DNA from: Sycon ciliatum
Lineage: Eukaryota > Porifera > Calcarea > Leucosolenida > Sycettidae
NCBI RefSeq assembly: GCF_964019385.1
Contig: NC_088649.1
Coordinates: 21,035,508 to 21,099,507 of the forward strand
Reading direction: 5' to 3'
Length of the DNA: 64,000 nt
Shown: positions 30,601 to 40,381 of the stretch, in pieces
How the letters are laid out: every line of letters starts with the position of its first letter
Position numbering within the stretch: position 1 is the first letter of the stretch
Made by a program: the position numbers and the translations under genes
The notes under the pieces: model-generated
Database searches by the model: none
The model's input: only the letters and a program-made list of their open reading frames with translations
What the model was told of the DNA's origin: nothing

Positions 30601-31562
30601 CTCCAATCATGGCCCCTCTGCCGAAGATACGGTTAGAGTCACCGCGTCGTGCCTTCGGCCGGGTTGCTGTGGACTACGCCGGGCCATTTACGACAGTTCA
30701 GGGTCGAGGACAGAGGCGGGCAAAGAGATACCTCTGCCTCTTCACTTGTCTCACGTGCCGTGCTGTGCATTTGGAGTTGTCCTATTCCCTGGACACCAGT
30801 AGCTTCTTGAATGCCTTCGAGAGAATGAGCAACCGCCGAGGCGTGCCAGAAGAGGTCCTGTCGGACAATGGGACGAACTTTGTAGGAGGACAACGCGAGC
30901 TGAAAGAGCTAGAGCAAGAACAGGCGGCGCTCCAGTTGAAGTACCCACGTGTACGGTGGCACTTCATTCCTCCAGGTGCCCCGCATTTCGGCGGCGTTCA
31001 CGAGACCATGGTCAAAGCCGCCAAGAAGGCCATTCATGCAGTTCTGAGTGATGCCAGCATCACCGATGAGGAGCTTCAGACCGCTTTCTGTAGTGCCGAG
31101 TCTCTCCTCAACTCAAGACCGCTAACAATCCCTTCTGTGGATGCCAGAGACGACTTGCCCTTGACTCCGAACCACTTCTTGGTTGGACGTGTGGAGCAGT
31201 TCTCCATCGGCACCAGCAGTGACGATTACCGCCTACAACAAAGATGGAGGAGAGTGCAAGAACTTGTCACACACTTCTGGCACCGTTGGATGAAAGAGTG
31301 GGTCCCCGGACTGAATCGCCGTGCTAAGTGGTCAGCCGAGGAAAGGAACATAGCAGTTGGAGATATCGTCCTGGTGATCACGGCAGATACGCCACGGGGT
31401 AAATGGCCCCTTGGAAGAGTGACGGAAGTGATGCCAGGTCAAGACGGCACCGTGCGTGTGGCAAGAGTGCTAGTTGGCGGGAAGACAGTGACCAGGCCTG
31501 TGGTGCGACTGTGCCCAGTTGTCACGGTGGGCGTCGCTGGACCTGATGATAGTGAGGACTGA
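27684..31562 (+). CDS. pol: BEL/Pao Pol, one in-frame TGA
   Basis: In the -1 frame relative to the end of gag and overlapping it; no ATG marks the start, so it probably depends on frameshifting or fusion. Domains in order: aspartic protease ([13 protein letters not shown]), reverse transcriptase ([32 protein letters not shown], active site TYMDDTMDS), RNase H ([29 protein letters not shown]), integrase with an HHCC zinc region (30390-30590) and DDE residues in [19 protein letters not shown] and HFGGVHETM, and a C-terminal DUF5641-like domain. A TGA at 29742-29744 stands where the family has tryptophan, inside RNase H before the last catalytic Asp (NPADVVSRG). The rest of the frame is open. 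Confidence 0.9.
29742..29744 (+). other. In-frame TGA in pol
   Basis: TGG TGA GTG: the second of two tryptophan codons usual at this point is TGA. The reading frame continues unchanged for 606 codons. It could be a point mutation, a sequencing error or readthrough; a single G-to-A change explains it. Confidence 0.8.
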
Positions 31563-31738
31563 TTCTGAATCGCCCTAGCATGCTTACCGGCTGGATGTGT
31601 CTCTCTTGTGCATCAGTCGTCCGTTTTTGCAGCCATTTATGTTTCTGTACAGCTAGCTCATAGCTCGTTACGTTTCGTTTTCTTTTCTGATAGTTCATTT
31701 TAGTTGTATCAACGTTGATACTTACCGGTAGTTGTATC

Positions 31739-31751
31739 AAGGAGGGTGGAA
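31739..31751 (+). promoter_or_regulatory. Polypurine tract of BEL element
   Basis: Aaggagggtggaa directly precedes the 3' LTR; expected plus-strand primer. Confidence 0.75.
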
Positions 31752-32287
31752 TGAGTAGACGGTGAACCACTTTCAGTAGTCTATGTATGGTGTTATGGCA
31801 AATCACTGCCGCTAGCCTTTGGGTGTCATTACGTTCATGGTAATTCCAATGCATGCCCGCATCAACGTGCCCTTCTTTGGTGTCAGTTATGCTGTGTGCA
31901 CGCATAGAGGTGATACATTTATTGTTCCTGTGTGGACCAGTCTAATCATAATTATTCCTGGCTGTTCTTTTGTGCTATTCATGCTATTCATGATGCATGT
32001 AGTAGTAGTAGTGCATCGTGTTGTGTTGTTATGCATGTCTCATGTGCCGTTTCCCGCGCGCGCGTGAAACGGACTTCGCGGCTTGTAGTTTCTGTGCATA
32101 ATTAGTTGAGTCGGCGTCTTGTTGTTTGGACTGGAGACTACACCGAGTTGTGTTTCTTTTCGTTGTTTTCAGTCAGTTACAGCTTGCAGTTATTCCTCTC
32201 GTGTAGTTCAGTTGCTTTGCTAGTGTCTCATCCTGAAGTGAAGATTATTCGTTATTATCTCTGTGAGTCAGATCCCTCTCTCGTCTA
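31752..32287 (+). repeat. BEL/Pao 3' LTR (536 bp)
   Basis: Same ends and length as the 5' LTR. Differences cluster near the end (gtgaagattatt against gtaaagtatatt). Followed by the target duplication aagtg. Confidence 0.9.
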
Positions 32288-32292
32288 AAGTG

Positions 32293-33381
32293 TATTGTTG
32301 ACTCTGACAAGGATTAGCAGCGGTGATCACTTGCCACTCCAAACGACAAGCTTCTCCTTGCGCCACCAATAATTTTTTCTGCGACTGATGATGCAAAAGT
32401 GACTGAAGGCCTGAGCGCAGTTTTTGAATTTTATTGCAAGATGCACGGTGAGATCGCGTGCTTTGTGACGTAGGATGACACTTCCTGCATCACGATACAC
32501 GGCTATCGATCGCGAATATGCCTGGACTGCTACTCGGAACAGACCATGATGGCAGAGGTAAGATGAGCTTCATTTCCTGCTTGAACTGCTGAGAACCCCC
32601 ACAAGCTGTCCTAGGAGTGTTGCAATGGCAGCAAGCCGTTGAAATATGCCCCGTACAGCATGGGGAGTTATTCGTCTTTCACACTTATCTTCTGAAATCC
32701 CGAACATAGTCCAATAGTAAAAGTCCCTTGTTTTCATGTCGATGCTCAACAAAAGCGGCTAGCTCAGTCCCTTTGTGTTGACTGGCACGCGAGCAGCACT
32801 GGCTGCACGCACTTGTCGAGTGAACTGCATGAGAGATTTCTTAGGTCATCAAGAATGTGATTTCATCATCATTTCACTGGTCTTCGACCTACATGGTCAG
32901 GGGACGTCCCGGTTCTTAGGCCAACAACACGGTCAGCGTGTTCTTGAGCGCAGTAACAACACAAGTGTGATCACTTCCAGACTAACGGGCGTTCAAGGCG
33001 AGTAACAAGCGGACTTGACAAAGGTGACTCTGAAATCTCGTGAGCCGTGGGCCACGCGACTTGGCATTCTTGCGTCACAAGGCACGTGGTTTCACCGTGC
33101 ATCTTGCAATAAGATTCAAAACTGCGCTCAGGCCTTCAGTCACTTTTGCATCAACAGTCGCACAAAATATTATTGAAGGCGCAAGGAGAAGCTAGACCCA
33201 TAAATAATGTGATATTTCGGCCATTTTTGAGGGGTGTGCAAATTTCAAGGTTCCCTTCAGAAACCTTTTCAAGGGCTTTGCACAATCGATCCACACCCCC
33301 AAGGGAACCTACCTGCAAATTTTGAGCGAAATCAGAGAGATCCACTTGCACACATACTTTGGTATTCTCAGACATGCTTTC
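32293..33381. mobile_element. Family B copy 2, core and right part
   Basis: Continues from 24934 with tattgttgactctgac, contains the core (gacctacatggtcaggg) and ends gacatgctttc before TTAA 33382-33385. Compared with copy 3 it lacks the stretch corresponding to about 46035-46530, so its right arm is shortened. Confidence 0.75.
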
Positions 33382-33759
33382 TTAAGCGCCAGGATAGAAC
33401 TTACGAGATTTCCTGGCCTGTCAAGGAGCGTGCTTATGCCTAGTGCAACGTCGCACAGCGCTGCAACCTCTGCATAGTACCACATCCTTCCACCAGCCCG
33501 CAGAATCTCACGCAACAAGTGCAAGGATATTGTGTGGAAGTGTCGCCATGCTGCGAAGTTCCTGCTTGGCAAATACAAAGGTGTCACCTAAATCATTCTT
33601 GCTAGGCATGCTGAATCCATGTACGAAATTCCTCACTCTTGCTTACACAAATCGCTGCCTCCGTAACACTACTGCATATAATTGGATCTTGGCTGTTCAT
33701 CCAGTATTAGTTGTCTAATGATTGCCTATGGGCATGAAGCTATTAGTTACCACGAATGA

Positions 33760-33903
33760 TGCATGGTGCTGTGTGACGTGTGTAAGATAGCAATGCATGG
33801 TGCTCTGTGTGACGTGTGTAAGATAGCAATGCATGGTGCTCTGTGTGACGTGTGTAAGATAGCAATGCATGGTGCTCTGTGTGACGTGTGTAAGATAGCT
33901 CTA
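33760..33903. repeat. 36-bp minisatellite, four copies
   Basis: Unit gcaatgcatggtgctctgtg plus tgacgtgtgtaagata. Copy 1 of unit U has a single, slightly different copy at about 7636-7672. The expansion is therefore specific to copy 2. One frame reads as a 12-residue repeat with CDVC, but I take this as accidental. Confidence 0.75.
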
Positions 33904-34013
33904 TTCGAACCGTTCGGAACGAATATTGAGCACTCTACTGAGCCAAAGGACTCGCATTAGTAGAAGTCATAATGTTCAAATCAATCATAATAATGGTGAC
34001 AGGCCAGACTCAC

Positions 34014-34085
34014 AACTGGTATAATTCTTTAGTTGTTCGAAACAATCCCTCTGGTAGCTGAGTGAGCTGATTCCCATCCAAATCT
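34014..34085 (-). CDS. LRR exon 4 (72 nt)
   Basis: Minus strand: acceptor tgtgttctag, 72 nt, donor gtgagt. Encodes LDGNQLTQLPEGLF and RTTKELYQ. Paralogue of 7781-7852; the frame, splice sites and length are all kept. Confidence 0.7.
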
Positions 34086-34199
34086 CTAGAACACAGAAAG
34101 GTTCAGTGGTGTCGTTTTAGTACACAGAGCAGTGAAAGAAAGTGTTAAAAGGATTGGGAGAAAATAAAAATTTAGAAGGGTCCGTCGAGGATGTAAACT

Positions 34200-34530
34200 G
34201 TTTTTTTCTCTGCCTAAAAGGTTTTTGGGAATGGGTTTACTCCCACACTGGAGATCACGCTATTCCGTCGAATTGACTTGACACTTGACTGACGACTTAC
34301 GGCTGCCATCCAGAGCACACGGCAAACCGGAAGAAAGCACCACTCCCCGGTCAATCCACAGTGTTTCAGGGAGTTCACTCCTCATCAACTGAGCTTTAGT
34401 AGGCTGACGAATATTGTGCCTCAAGAGTACCACTTCAATGGAGCTCTCCAGGCACAAACATCACCAGGGATACAGACTTACAGTGACAACACTGTCACCT
34501 CCAAACCAGCTAGTCGCAAGCATGCGCTGG
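34200..34530 (-). mobile_element. H1 remnant with a decayed hammerhead
   Basis: Matches the palindrome's left arm from cacactggagatcacgc to agcatgcgctgggtacaag. Unlike the remnant at 8.0 kb it keeps the ribozyme region (minus strand, 34341-34410), but the core reads UUGAUGA instead of CUGAUGA, so it should be inactive. GAAACACUGUG is intact. Confidence 0.6.
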
Positions 34531-34641
34531 GTACAAGATAAAAGGTATAAAAAAATTATCACCAAAGTCGCAACCACTATTTCGTAAAAGATGTTTAGGC
34601 AGTTCAATTCCCCGACTGATCCTTTGAAATTATTAGTAATA

Positions 34642-35068
34642 CAGGTAGAATCCTGATAATTCGAACCCAAAAAAGCTATGGAAAATTTCTTATTATCCGG
34701 ATATTCTTATTGTCATTATATATGTCTAAAATGCCGGCATTGACACACATACTTGCACTATGCACCTAAGAGGCAAGTTTAGTGGACACTAAACTGCCTG
34801 CGCATGGAAACGAAACTGATTTGCAGAAAATAAAGTGAACATCTAAATATTCTTTGCTAACTTAGAATTATCAGCACAAATCCCACCCATTTTCTATGTA
34901 AGTGGATTCGGTGGGGCTTCTAATTGACCGGACCTACCCAGTTCGAGGTTGGAATCATCAGAAATTGATATTTGGAAATCGTAGTGACAGAAACCGGTCG
35001 CGGGTGAAACTTCTTATTGAGCAGTATGTTCTAATTGCGCCATAATCTAAATTTCAGGATTCCACCTG
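34642..35068. mobile_element. MITE with pogo/Tigger-like ends, copy 2
   Basis: Same element as 8430-8856 at the same place in unit U. Ends caggtagaatcctgataatt and its inverse. Confidence 0.65.
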
Positions 35069-35316
35069 TTTTAAATTATTATTATTTCCGGCAGTGGCAG
35101 TAGATTTTCCTTTAGACTTTTCCCTTTTCTATTCCCTCAACCAAAGAATATTTTCATTATCATTATCAGCCTGTTTGCCTGTTTGCGAGTGAATGAGGTG
35201 CTTATACGCATGGTAGTGCAGAATAGGTCACACAGAAAATATCAAAAAAGTCCTAAAAAGACACAAACGTGCGTGATGTACAAGGAAATATCGACATACT
35301 TGTCGTCAAAGTTTAA

Positions 35317-35911
35317 CCCTTTACCGTTTTAGGTATTTGTACAGCAAAAACCGACCATCATTGTTCATGCCATAACTTTTTTTTATTTTTCACTTTTATT
35401 ATGTGCAACATGGGATGATTCTGAAAGTAAAAACTCTCAGGAACCTGAAGCAATAACTTTCAGGTCCAAAAGATGAACCGAAATGACAATTTCCGGCACT
35501 TGAAATTTTGGCTCATTGCCGATCTGGCAAAATTCTGCTAGATGCCAAGTAATTGGGGTCTGTAGACCAGTATATATGCATATAGAACATGGCAAACACA
35601 TTTACAAGTGCACTGTAAACAATGCAACACGGCCAGCCCAAAAGCATACCTCAACCAGCATGGAAATCGTAGAAGCAGTTGAGGCCTTCAATGTTCAAAT
35701 TGCGGCCGCAGGTGGCCCACTTGACCTGGCACTTCCTCTCCACCTTCTCACGTAGGTAGCAGAGGAAGCAGTTCCTTCTGGCTCCAGGGGTAGGGATGGG
35801 AAGATGAGAGCCCACAGGCACCTCTGCAGGTTTGCCAGTGTTCCTGTACACTGGAACTGGTGCGTTCTCCTCGATGCCGCCCCGCCGCCGAATCAGGCGT
35901 ACCGGAACTCT
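35317..35911 (-). pseudogene. Element D: piggyBac transposase C-terminus and 3' end
   Basis: The element end CCCTTTACCGTTTTAGG follows TTAA 35313-35316. On the minus strand a frame ends at 35651. It carries RRRGGIEENAPVP and a cysteine-rich tail, NCFLCYLREKVERKC, KWATCGRN and LNCFYDFHAG. C..C spacing ending in CF..FH is the usual piggyBac cysteine-rich domain that recognises the ends. Upstream coding continues at 39372-39475 beyond the LTR array. After virtual removal of the array the frame shifts by one base shortly after the junction, so the transposase was already dead or has decayed since. The catalytic DDD domain is missing. Confidence 0.6.
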
Positions 35912-35916
35912 TCGTG

Positions 35917-36298
35917 TGTTGTGAAACCACAAGTTCTCGAGAGTCAAAGGCCTTCTCGCTTGTGACATTGTGTTCGTGTCAATGCAGTTGTATCCCAACT
36001 CCGCCGTACCGCTGATGATTACGACGTAGTATACGCTACAGGCGCTATGTGCGGTTTGCTGTGTGCGCTGTAGTTGTATGTTATATGTGTATGCTTTCTC
36101 ATATACGCTGTCATTTTCATGCTATAACTACCTGGTGGTTTTAGTGTTAGTTATTCAGTTAGTTTCAGTTGTTCATTCATTGTTCATTGTTTAGTTAGTC
36201 GATGGAAGTGAAATATATTGTTGAGAATAAATAGTTGTCCTCGTGCCGTGTGGGGTCGTTCGTTCCTGATACTTTAGAGAACCAGAGGGTTCACAACA
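35917..36298 (+). repeat. LTR 1 of triple-LTR array (382 bp)
   Basis: Starts TGTTGTGAA and ends TTCACAACA, a perfect 9-base inverted repeat. Preceded by the target duplication tcgtg (35912-35916). A polyadenylation signal lies at gagaataaatag near 36225. Confidence 0.9.
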
Positions 36299-36300
36299 TT

Positions 36301-36317
36301 TGGCGACCACGCCAGGA
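36301..36317 (+). promoter_or_regulatory. Primer binding site, unit 1
   Basis: Tggcgaccacgccagga, two bases after LTR 1. The same sequence at 37733 serves unit 2. Confidence 0.7.
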
Positions 36318-36329
36318 TACGAAGCGAGC

Positions 36330-37301
36330 ATGGCACAGGAACTATTGATCATTGAAGCCAGCTTTATCGCCAACGGAATTCGGTATGGATTTGAAGGCGA
36401 TAGGTTGAGAGAATACGTGGAGAAGAGGCTCCGACAGAGCGAGATGTTTGAAGAGCGCAGTGCTAGACGGCAAGAGTGTGCGCTCCGCACAGAGTTTAAC
36501 GAAAAGCTCAAGAAGATGGACGAGCGCATCGCCGTCAGTACATATTATGAGGAAGCAAAGCGAGATTTGCTTGCCTCGCCCAGAAGGACGCCGGACACGG
36601 CGTGTAAGACTTTGCTTACAGACAAGCAGCGGTCAGAAGAGTATTCGAAGCCAGTGGGAGGATCAGATCCAAGGCCCACTGGGTCGGTACAGTGCATGGC
36701 GACATCGGTCGGAGACGCTCAGAAGCAGCTGGAGTCTCGGCCGAACGAGTTGGAGGCGCAAGAGTTGGAGGCGCAAGAGTTGGAGGCGCAAGAGTTGGAG
36801 GCGCAAGAGTTGGAGGCGCAAGAGTTGGAGGCGCAAGAGTTGGAGGCGCAAGAGTTGGAGGCGCAAGAGTTGGAGGCGCAAGAGTTGGAGGCGCAAGACT
36901 TAGAGGCGCAAGACTTGGAAACGCAAGGCGTAGAAGCCGAGAAAATGAGAAGGGCGATACTACTGGTTAGCACGGAAGAAGTAAGCGGCGAGACTGTGTG
37001 GAACACAGAGATCCGATGTGTGTCCTCGGATTCCGCGCCCGCCCCGGGTCAAAGCAGTGTACCGGTGACCATGTCGTGTGTGACAGCCCACATCGTCGAG
37101 CTTTATGACATTATCGGTTGTGTGTTGTCTGGTCCAGCGTCTGCCCCATGTCGAAGTGGATCGGTGACAGTGTCGTGTGCGACAGTCCACAGCGGCAAGC
37201 TTCGCGATGTCGAGTTTTCTGAATTGGTGGGCATTAGTGATATTCTACCATGGCCACCACCGCAGCAGCAGATGACGCGTAGTAAGCCCCAAATCGTTTG
37301 A
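36330..37301 (+). CDS. Gag-like protein 1 with LEAQE repeats
   Basis: The first real ATG is at 36330 ([20 protein letters not shown]); upstream codons are the primer site. Residues 1-100 are helical and highly charged ([20 protein letters not shown]), fitting a capsid or coiled-coil region. Then a tandem repeat of ten ELEAQ units and two variants (36747-36926), strongly acidic. The C-terminus shares [16 protein letters not shown] and WPPPQQ-MTRS with protein 2 but lacks its protease-like DSGA. There is no zinc knuckle. Likely supplies or decoys structural protein for a related autonomous element. Confidence 0.7.
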   Translation: MAQELLIIEASFIANGIRYGFEGDRLREYVEKRLRQSEMFEERSARRQECALRTEFNEKLKKMDERIAVSTYYEEAKRDLLASPRRTPDTACKTLLTDKQRSEEYSKPVGGSDPRPTGSVQCMATSVGDAQKQLESRPNELEAQELEAQELEAQELEAQELEAQELEAQELEAQELEAQELEAQELEAQDLEAQDLETQGVEAEKMRRAILLVSTEEVSGETVWNTEIRCVSSDSAPAPGQSSVPVTMSCVTAHIVELYDIIGCVLSGPASAPCRSGSVTVSCATVHSGKLRDVEFSELVGISDILPWPPPQQQMTRSKPQIV

Positions 37302-37347
37302 CTTGTGAGTTGGTGTACGGCGGTGAGAAGCCCTTTGGTGGGGAGAA

Positions 37348-37730
37348 TGTTGTGAAACGACAAGTTCTCGAGAGTGAAAGGCCTTCTCGCTTGTGACATT
37401 GTGTTCGTTTCAATGCAGCTGTATCCCAACTCCGCCGTACCGCTGATGTTTACGACGTGGCATACGCTACAGGCGCTATGTGCGGTTGGCTGTGTGCGCT
37501 GTAGTTGTATGTTGTATGTGTATGCTTTTCTCATATACGCTCTCATTTTCACGCTATAACTACCTGGTGGTTTTAGTGTTAGTTATTCAGTTAGTTTCAG
37601 TTGTTCATTCATTGTTCATTGTTTAGTTAGTCGATGGAAGTGAAATATATTGTTGAGAATAAATAGTTGTCCTCGTGCCGTGTGGGGTCGTTCGTTCCTG
37701 ATACTTTAGAGAACCAGAGGGTTCACAACA
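37348..37730 (+). repeat. LTR 2 (383 bp)
   Basis: Same ends as LTR 1; differs at gaaacgacaag. The polypurine tract is 37337-37347. Confidence 0.9.
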
Positions 37731-37761
37731 TTTGGCGACCACGCCAGGATACGAAGCGAGC

Positions 37762-38937
37762 ATGGCACAGGAACTATTGATCATTGAAGCCAGCTTTATC
37801 GCCAACGGAATTCGGTATGGATTTGAAGGCGATAGTTTGAGGGAATACGTGGAGAAGAGGCTCCGACAGAGCGAGGAGTTTGAAGAGCGCAGTGCTAGAC
37901 GGCAAGAGTGTGCGCTCCGCGCAGAGTTTAACGAAAAGCTCAAGAAGATGGCCGAGCGCATCGCCGTCAGTACATATTATGAGGAAGCAAAGCGAGATTT
38001 GCTTGCCTCGCCCAGAAGGACGCCGGACAAGGCGTGTAAGACTTTGCTTACAGACAAGCAGCGGTCAGAAGAATACTTGAAGCCAGTGGGAGGATCAGAT
38101 CCAAGGCCCACTGCGTCGGTACAGAGCGTGGCAACATCGGTCGGAGACGCTCAGAAGCAGCTGGAGTCTCGGCCGAACGACGTAGAAGCGCAAGACGTAG
38201 AGGCGCAAGACGTAGAGGCGCAAGACGTTGAGGCGCAAGTCGTAGAGGCGCAAGACGTAGAGGCGCAGGACGTAGAGGCGCAAAAGTTAGTGGCGCAAGA
38301 GTTAGAGGCGCAAGAGTTAGAGGCGCAAGAGTTAGAGGCGCGAGACTTAGAGGCGCGAGACTTAGAGGCGCGAGACTTAGAGGCGCGAGACTTAGAGGCG
38401 CGAGACTTAGAAGCGCAAGGCGTAGAAGCCGAGAAAATGAGAAGGGCGATACTGGTTAGCACGGAAGAAGTAAGCGGCGAGACTGTGTGGAACACGGAAA
38501 TCGGATGTGTGTCATCTGGTCCAGCGTCCGCCCCACGAGGCAGTGACCCAGTGACTGTGTCATGTGTGACATCCCACAGCGGCAGGCTTCGCGTGTTGCT
38601 GGACTCGGGTGCCAAGGCGTCATCTGTGGCTGCAGCATTGGTGTCCACAATCGATGCAGAGCACGTTGGTGTTAATGTTGAGGTGAAGCCGTCCGGTGCG
38701 GAATCAACCCAACAGCGGATGGACAAGTTCGCCATCACGATCTTGGGTAGCTCCGCAGTCATTCTGGTATGTGCTCTCGTGAAGCCAACGTTAGAGCTTC
38801 ATCTGAAGTGCGCAAGCCCGCAGACCGTTGCTCAGTTGGCAGAAATGGTGAGCACTGGTAATATTCCACCTTGGCCACCCCCACAGCAGCGGATGACTCG
38901 TTCTGAGCGTGTAGTCAGAGCCCCGGTCGTTTTTTGA
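37762..38937 (+). CDS. Gag-like protein 2 with pentapeptide repeats and a retropepsin motif
   Basis: ATG at 37762. The first 130 residues are almost the same as protein 1. The pentapeptide region has about 16 units but has diversified into blocks: DVEAQ, then ELEAQ, then DLEAR. After the shared [12 protein letters not shown] block it has [20 protein letters not shown], where LLDSGA is the catalytic loop of retroviral-type aspartic proteases, followed by about 100 residues and the [11 protein letters not shown] tail. Protein 1 has lost this domain. No polymerase or integrase follows before the polypurine tract and LTR 3. Confidence 0.75.
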   Translation: MAQELLIIEASFIANGIRYGFEGDSLREYVEKRLRQSEEFEERSARRQECALRAEFNEKLKKMAERIAVSTYYEEAKRDLLASPRRTPDKACKTLLTDKQRSEEYLKPVGGSDPRPTASVQSVATSVGDAQKQLESRPNDVEAQDVEAQDVEAQDVEAQVVEAQDVEAQDVEAQKLVAQELEAQELEAQELEARDLEARDLEARDLEARDLEARDLEAQGVEAEKMRRAILVSTEEVSGETVWNTEIGCVSSGPASAPRGSDPVTVSCVTSHSGRLRVLLDSGAKASSVAAALVSTIDAEHVGVNVEVKPSGAESTQQRMDKFAITILGSSAVILVCALVKPTLELHLKCASPQTVAQLAEMVSTGNIPPWPPPQQRMTRSERVVRAPVVF

Positions 38938-38983
38938 CTCGTGAGTTGTAGTACGGCGGTGAGAAGCCCTTTGGTGGGGAGAA

Positions 38984-39366
38984 TGTTGTGAAACCACAAG
39001 TTCTCGAGAGTGAAAGGCCTTCTCGCTTGTGACATTGTGTTCGTGTCAATGCAGTTGTATCCCGACTCCGCCGTACCGCTGATGATTACGACGTAGTATA
39101 CGCTACAGGCGCTATGTGCGGTTTGCTGTGTGCGCTGTAGTTGTATGTTGTATGTGTATGCTTTTCTCATATACGCTGTCATTTTCATGCTATAACTACC
39201 TGGTGGTTTTAGTGTTAGTTATTCAGTTAGTTTCAGTTGTTCATTCATTGTTCATTGTTTAGTTAGTCGATGGAAGTGAAATATATTGTTGAGAATAAAT
39301 AGTTGTCCTCGTGCCGTGTGGGGTCGTTCGTTCCTGATACTTTAGAGAACCAGAGGGTTCACAACA
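38984..39366 (+). repeat. LTR 3 (383 bp)
   Basis: Same 9-base inverted ends. Polypurine tract at 38973-38983. Followed by target duplication tcgtg. Confidence 0.9.
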
Positions 39367-39371
39367 TCGTG

Positions 39372-39475
39372 GTCATATGACGCTGGGCGCTGGATTTCCG
39401 GATGCGTCTTCCTGTACAGGTTGAACAGGATCATGCTGTTCTCTTCAGCGATTTCCACGAAGTCATTGAAAATGT
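39372..39475 (-). pseudogene. Element D piggyBac transposase, part upstream of the LTR array
   Basis: The minus strand reads HIFNDFVEIAEENSMILFNL then YRKTHPEIQRPASYDHE up to the LTR insertion. This is the helix before the cysteine-rich domain in piggyBac transposases (the H..YF.N...N...L pattern). Nothing more of the transposase lies beyond 39480, where unrelated repeats begin. Confidence 0.55.
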
Positions 39476-39479
39476 GTAG

Positions 39480-39605
39480 CGTTGGTCAAGCGTTGGTCAC
39501 GCTACAAGCTCAGCATTTCCGTATACGCCCAGCGTACTGTTCAATACGACGTTCGCTACAAGCTCAGCATTTGCGTATGCGCTCAGCGTACTGTTCAATA
39601 CGATG
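39480..39605. repeat. Tandem repeat of about 53 bp, also at 41069-41146
   Basis: Two units of cgctacaagctcagcatttg followed by cgtatRcgctcagcgtactgttcaatacga. The same pair recurs at 41069-41146, where the second unit is cut short and joins an H1 copy. The two sets flank 39606-41068 as direct repeats. Confidence 0.65.
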
Positions 39606-40381
39606 TTTTTTCTACCGTACTACGGTCCCATGACAGTACGTTGCTGTTTGTGATTATTTTCCATAAATTGCGTTTATTTTATCTTTCACAATGAGTTCAG
39701 AGTTTTACTGCTAGAGGCAGTTTTGCCGTTCTAGAGAGAGAGGGAATTGTTAATAAAGTTAGTTTCGAGTTGTTAGGTTGTTTTGCCTCCAGGCCCGCTA
39801 CATAATTGGTGGCAGCGGTGGTTAAAGTCAACTTTGTCAGATTCAACCCCACCTGTTTTTACATTGGTAGCAATGGTTCTACAGAATTGGCGGCAGCGGT
39901 AAAGTTTTGTTCTAATTGCATGTGTTCTGACGTCATGGCCGCTACACATTTGTGACAGCCGTCCATTTTAGTTTTAGTTTTCATCGACGTTTCGCTGAGG
40001 GCTCAAGTTTAGTGTATCTGAAGGAGCACCCGCCGTCACCCGCTGCTGCCCCAGCTCCGCTGCTCCGACCGCCTGCCACAACTAGCCAGTCATGATGGCA
40101 GCCAGCGTGTGTTTCTCTAGGGATTGGGCTCCATAACAGATAGCGCTAGCGTCTCATCAAAGGATGGAGCTCCATGTACATTGCCAGTGTAAGCTAATTC
40201 CAGATTTGGCATTTTCTTTCCTGTCTTCCTTCAGTCTTCCTGTTCTCTTCAGTCTCCCTTTACGCGAGCGTGTGAATTCAGTATAGTTTCGTAGGCGTCT
40301 GATCATGGTGAACCCCGGATTGTTTAATTAATCTGGGACGATGTTAATATTATAATAATAGTGCGCAGATTGAGTAATAAT
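39606..40381. other. Possible LTR remnant with a primer-site-like motif
   Basis: At 39752 taataaagttagtttcgag could be a polyadenylation signal, and about 50 bases later ctacataattggtggcagcg resembles an LTR end followed by a BEL- or Ty1-type primer site. A second similar motif, gaattggcggcagcgg, is at 39884. No coding follows. The identification is weak. Confidence 0.3.

Larger units (their letters stand above)
24935..32287 (+). mobile_element. BEL/Pao LTR retrotransposon, nearly intact
   Basis: 7353 bp including two 536-bp LTRs, primer site, gag, pol and polypurine tract, flanked by aagtg at 24930-24934 and 32288-32292. Five-base duplications are usual for BEL/Pao. The empty site is visible at 45121-45143 in family B copy 3, where gaacaaagtg continues directly into tagtgttgactctgac. 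Only two defects are visible: a frame change early in gag and one TGA in pol. Confidence 0.9.
33386..35312. repeat. Unit U copy 2, right half
   Basis: Picks up at gcgccaggatagaac where 18431 left off and follows 7261-9103: conserved region, LRR exon, H1 remnant, MITE, then the tgtcgtcaaagtttaa site. Confidence 0.8.
35917..39366 (+). mobile_element. Non-autonomous LTR element in tandem: LTR-gag-LTR-gag-LTR
   Basis: Three LTRs (35917, 37348, 38984), each followed or preceded by the right signals: a primer site (tggcgaccacgccagga) after LTRs 1 and 2 and a polypurine tract (ggtggggagaa) before LTRs 2 and 3. One target duplication, tcgtg, bounds the whole array (35912-35916 and 39367-39371). Primer site and gag style suggest the Ty3/gypsy side. 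No reverse transcriptase or integrase. The array probably arose by unequal crossing-over between LTRs after a single insertion. Confidence 0.85.

Noticed and set aside
33763-33960. Cysteine repeat protein (CDVC units)
   Set aside because: It is the 36-bp minisatellite; the single copy in unit U copy 1 is not in an open frame of any length.
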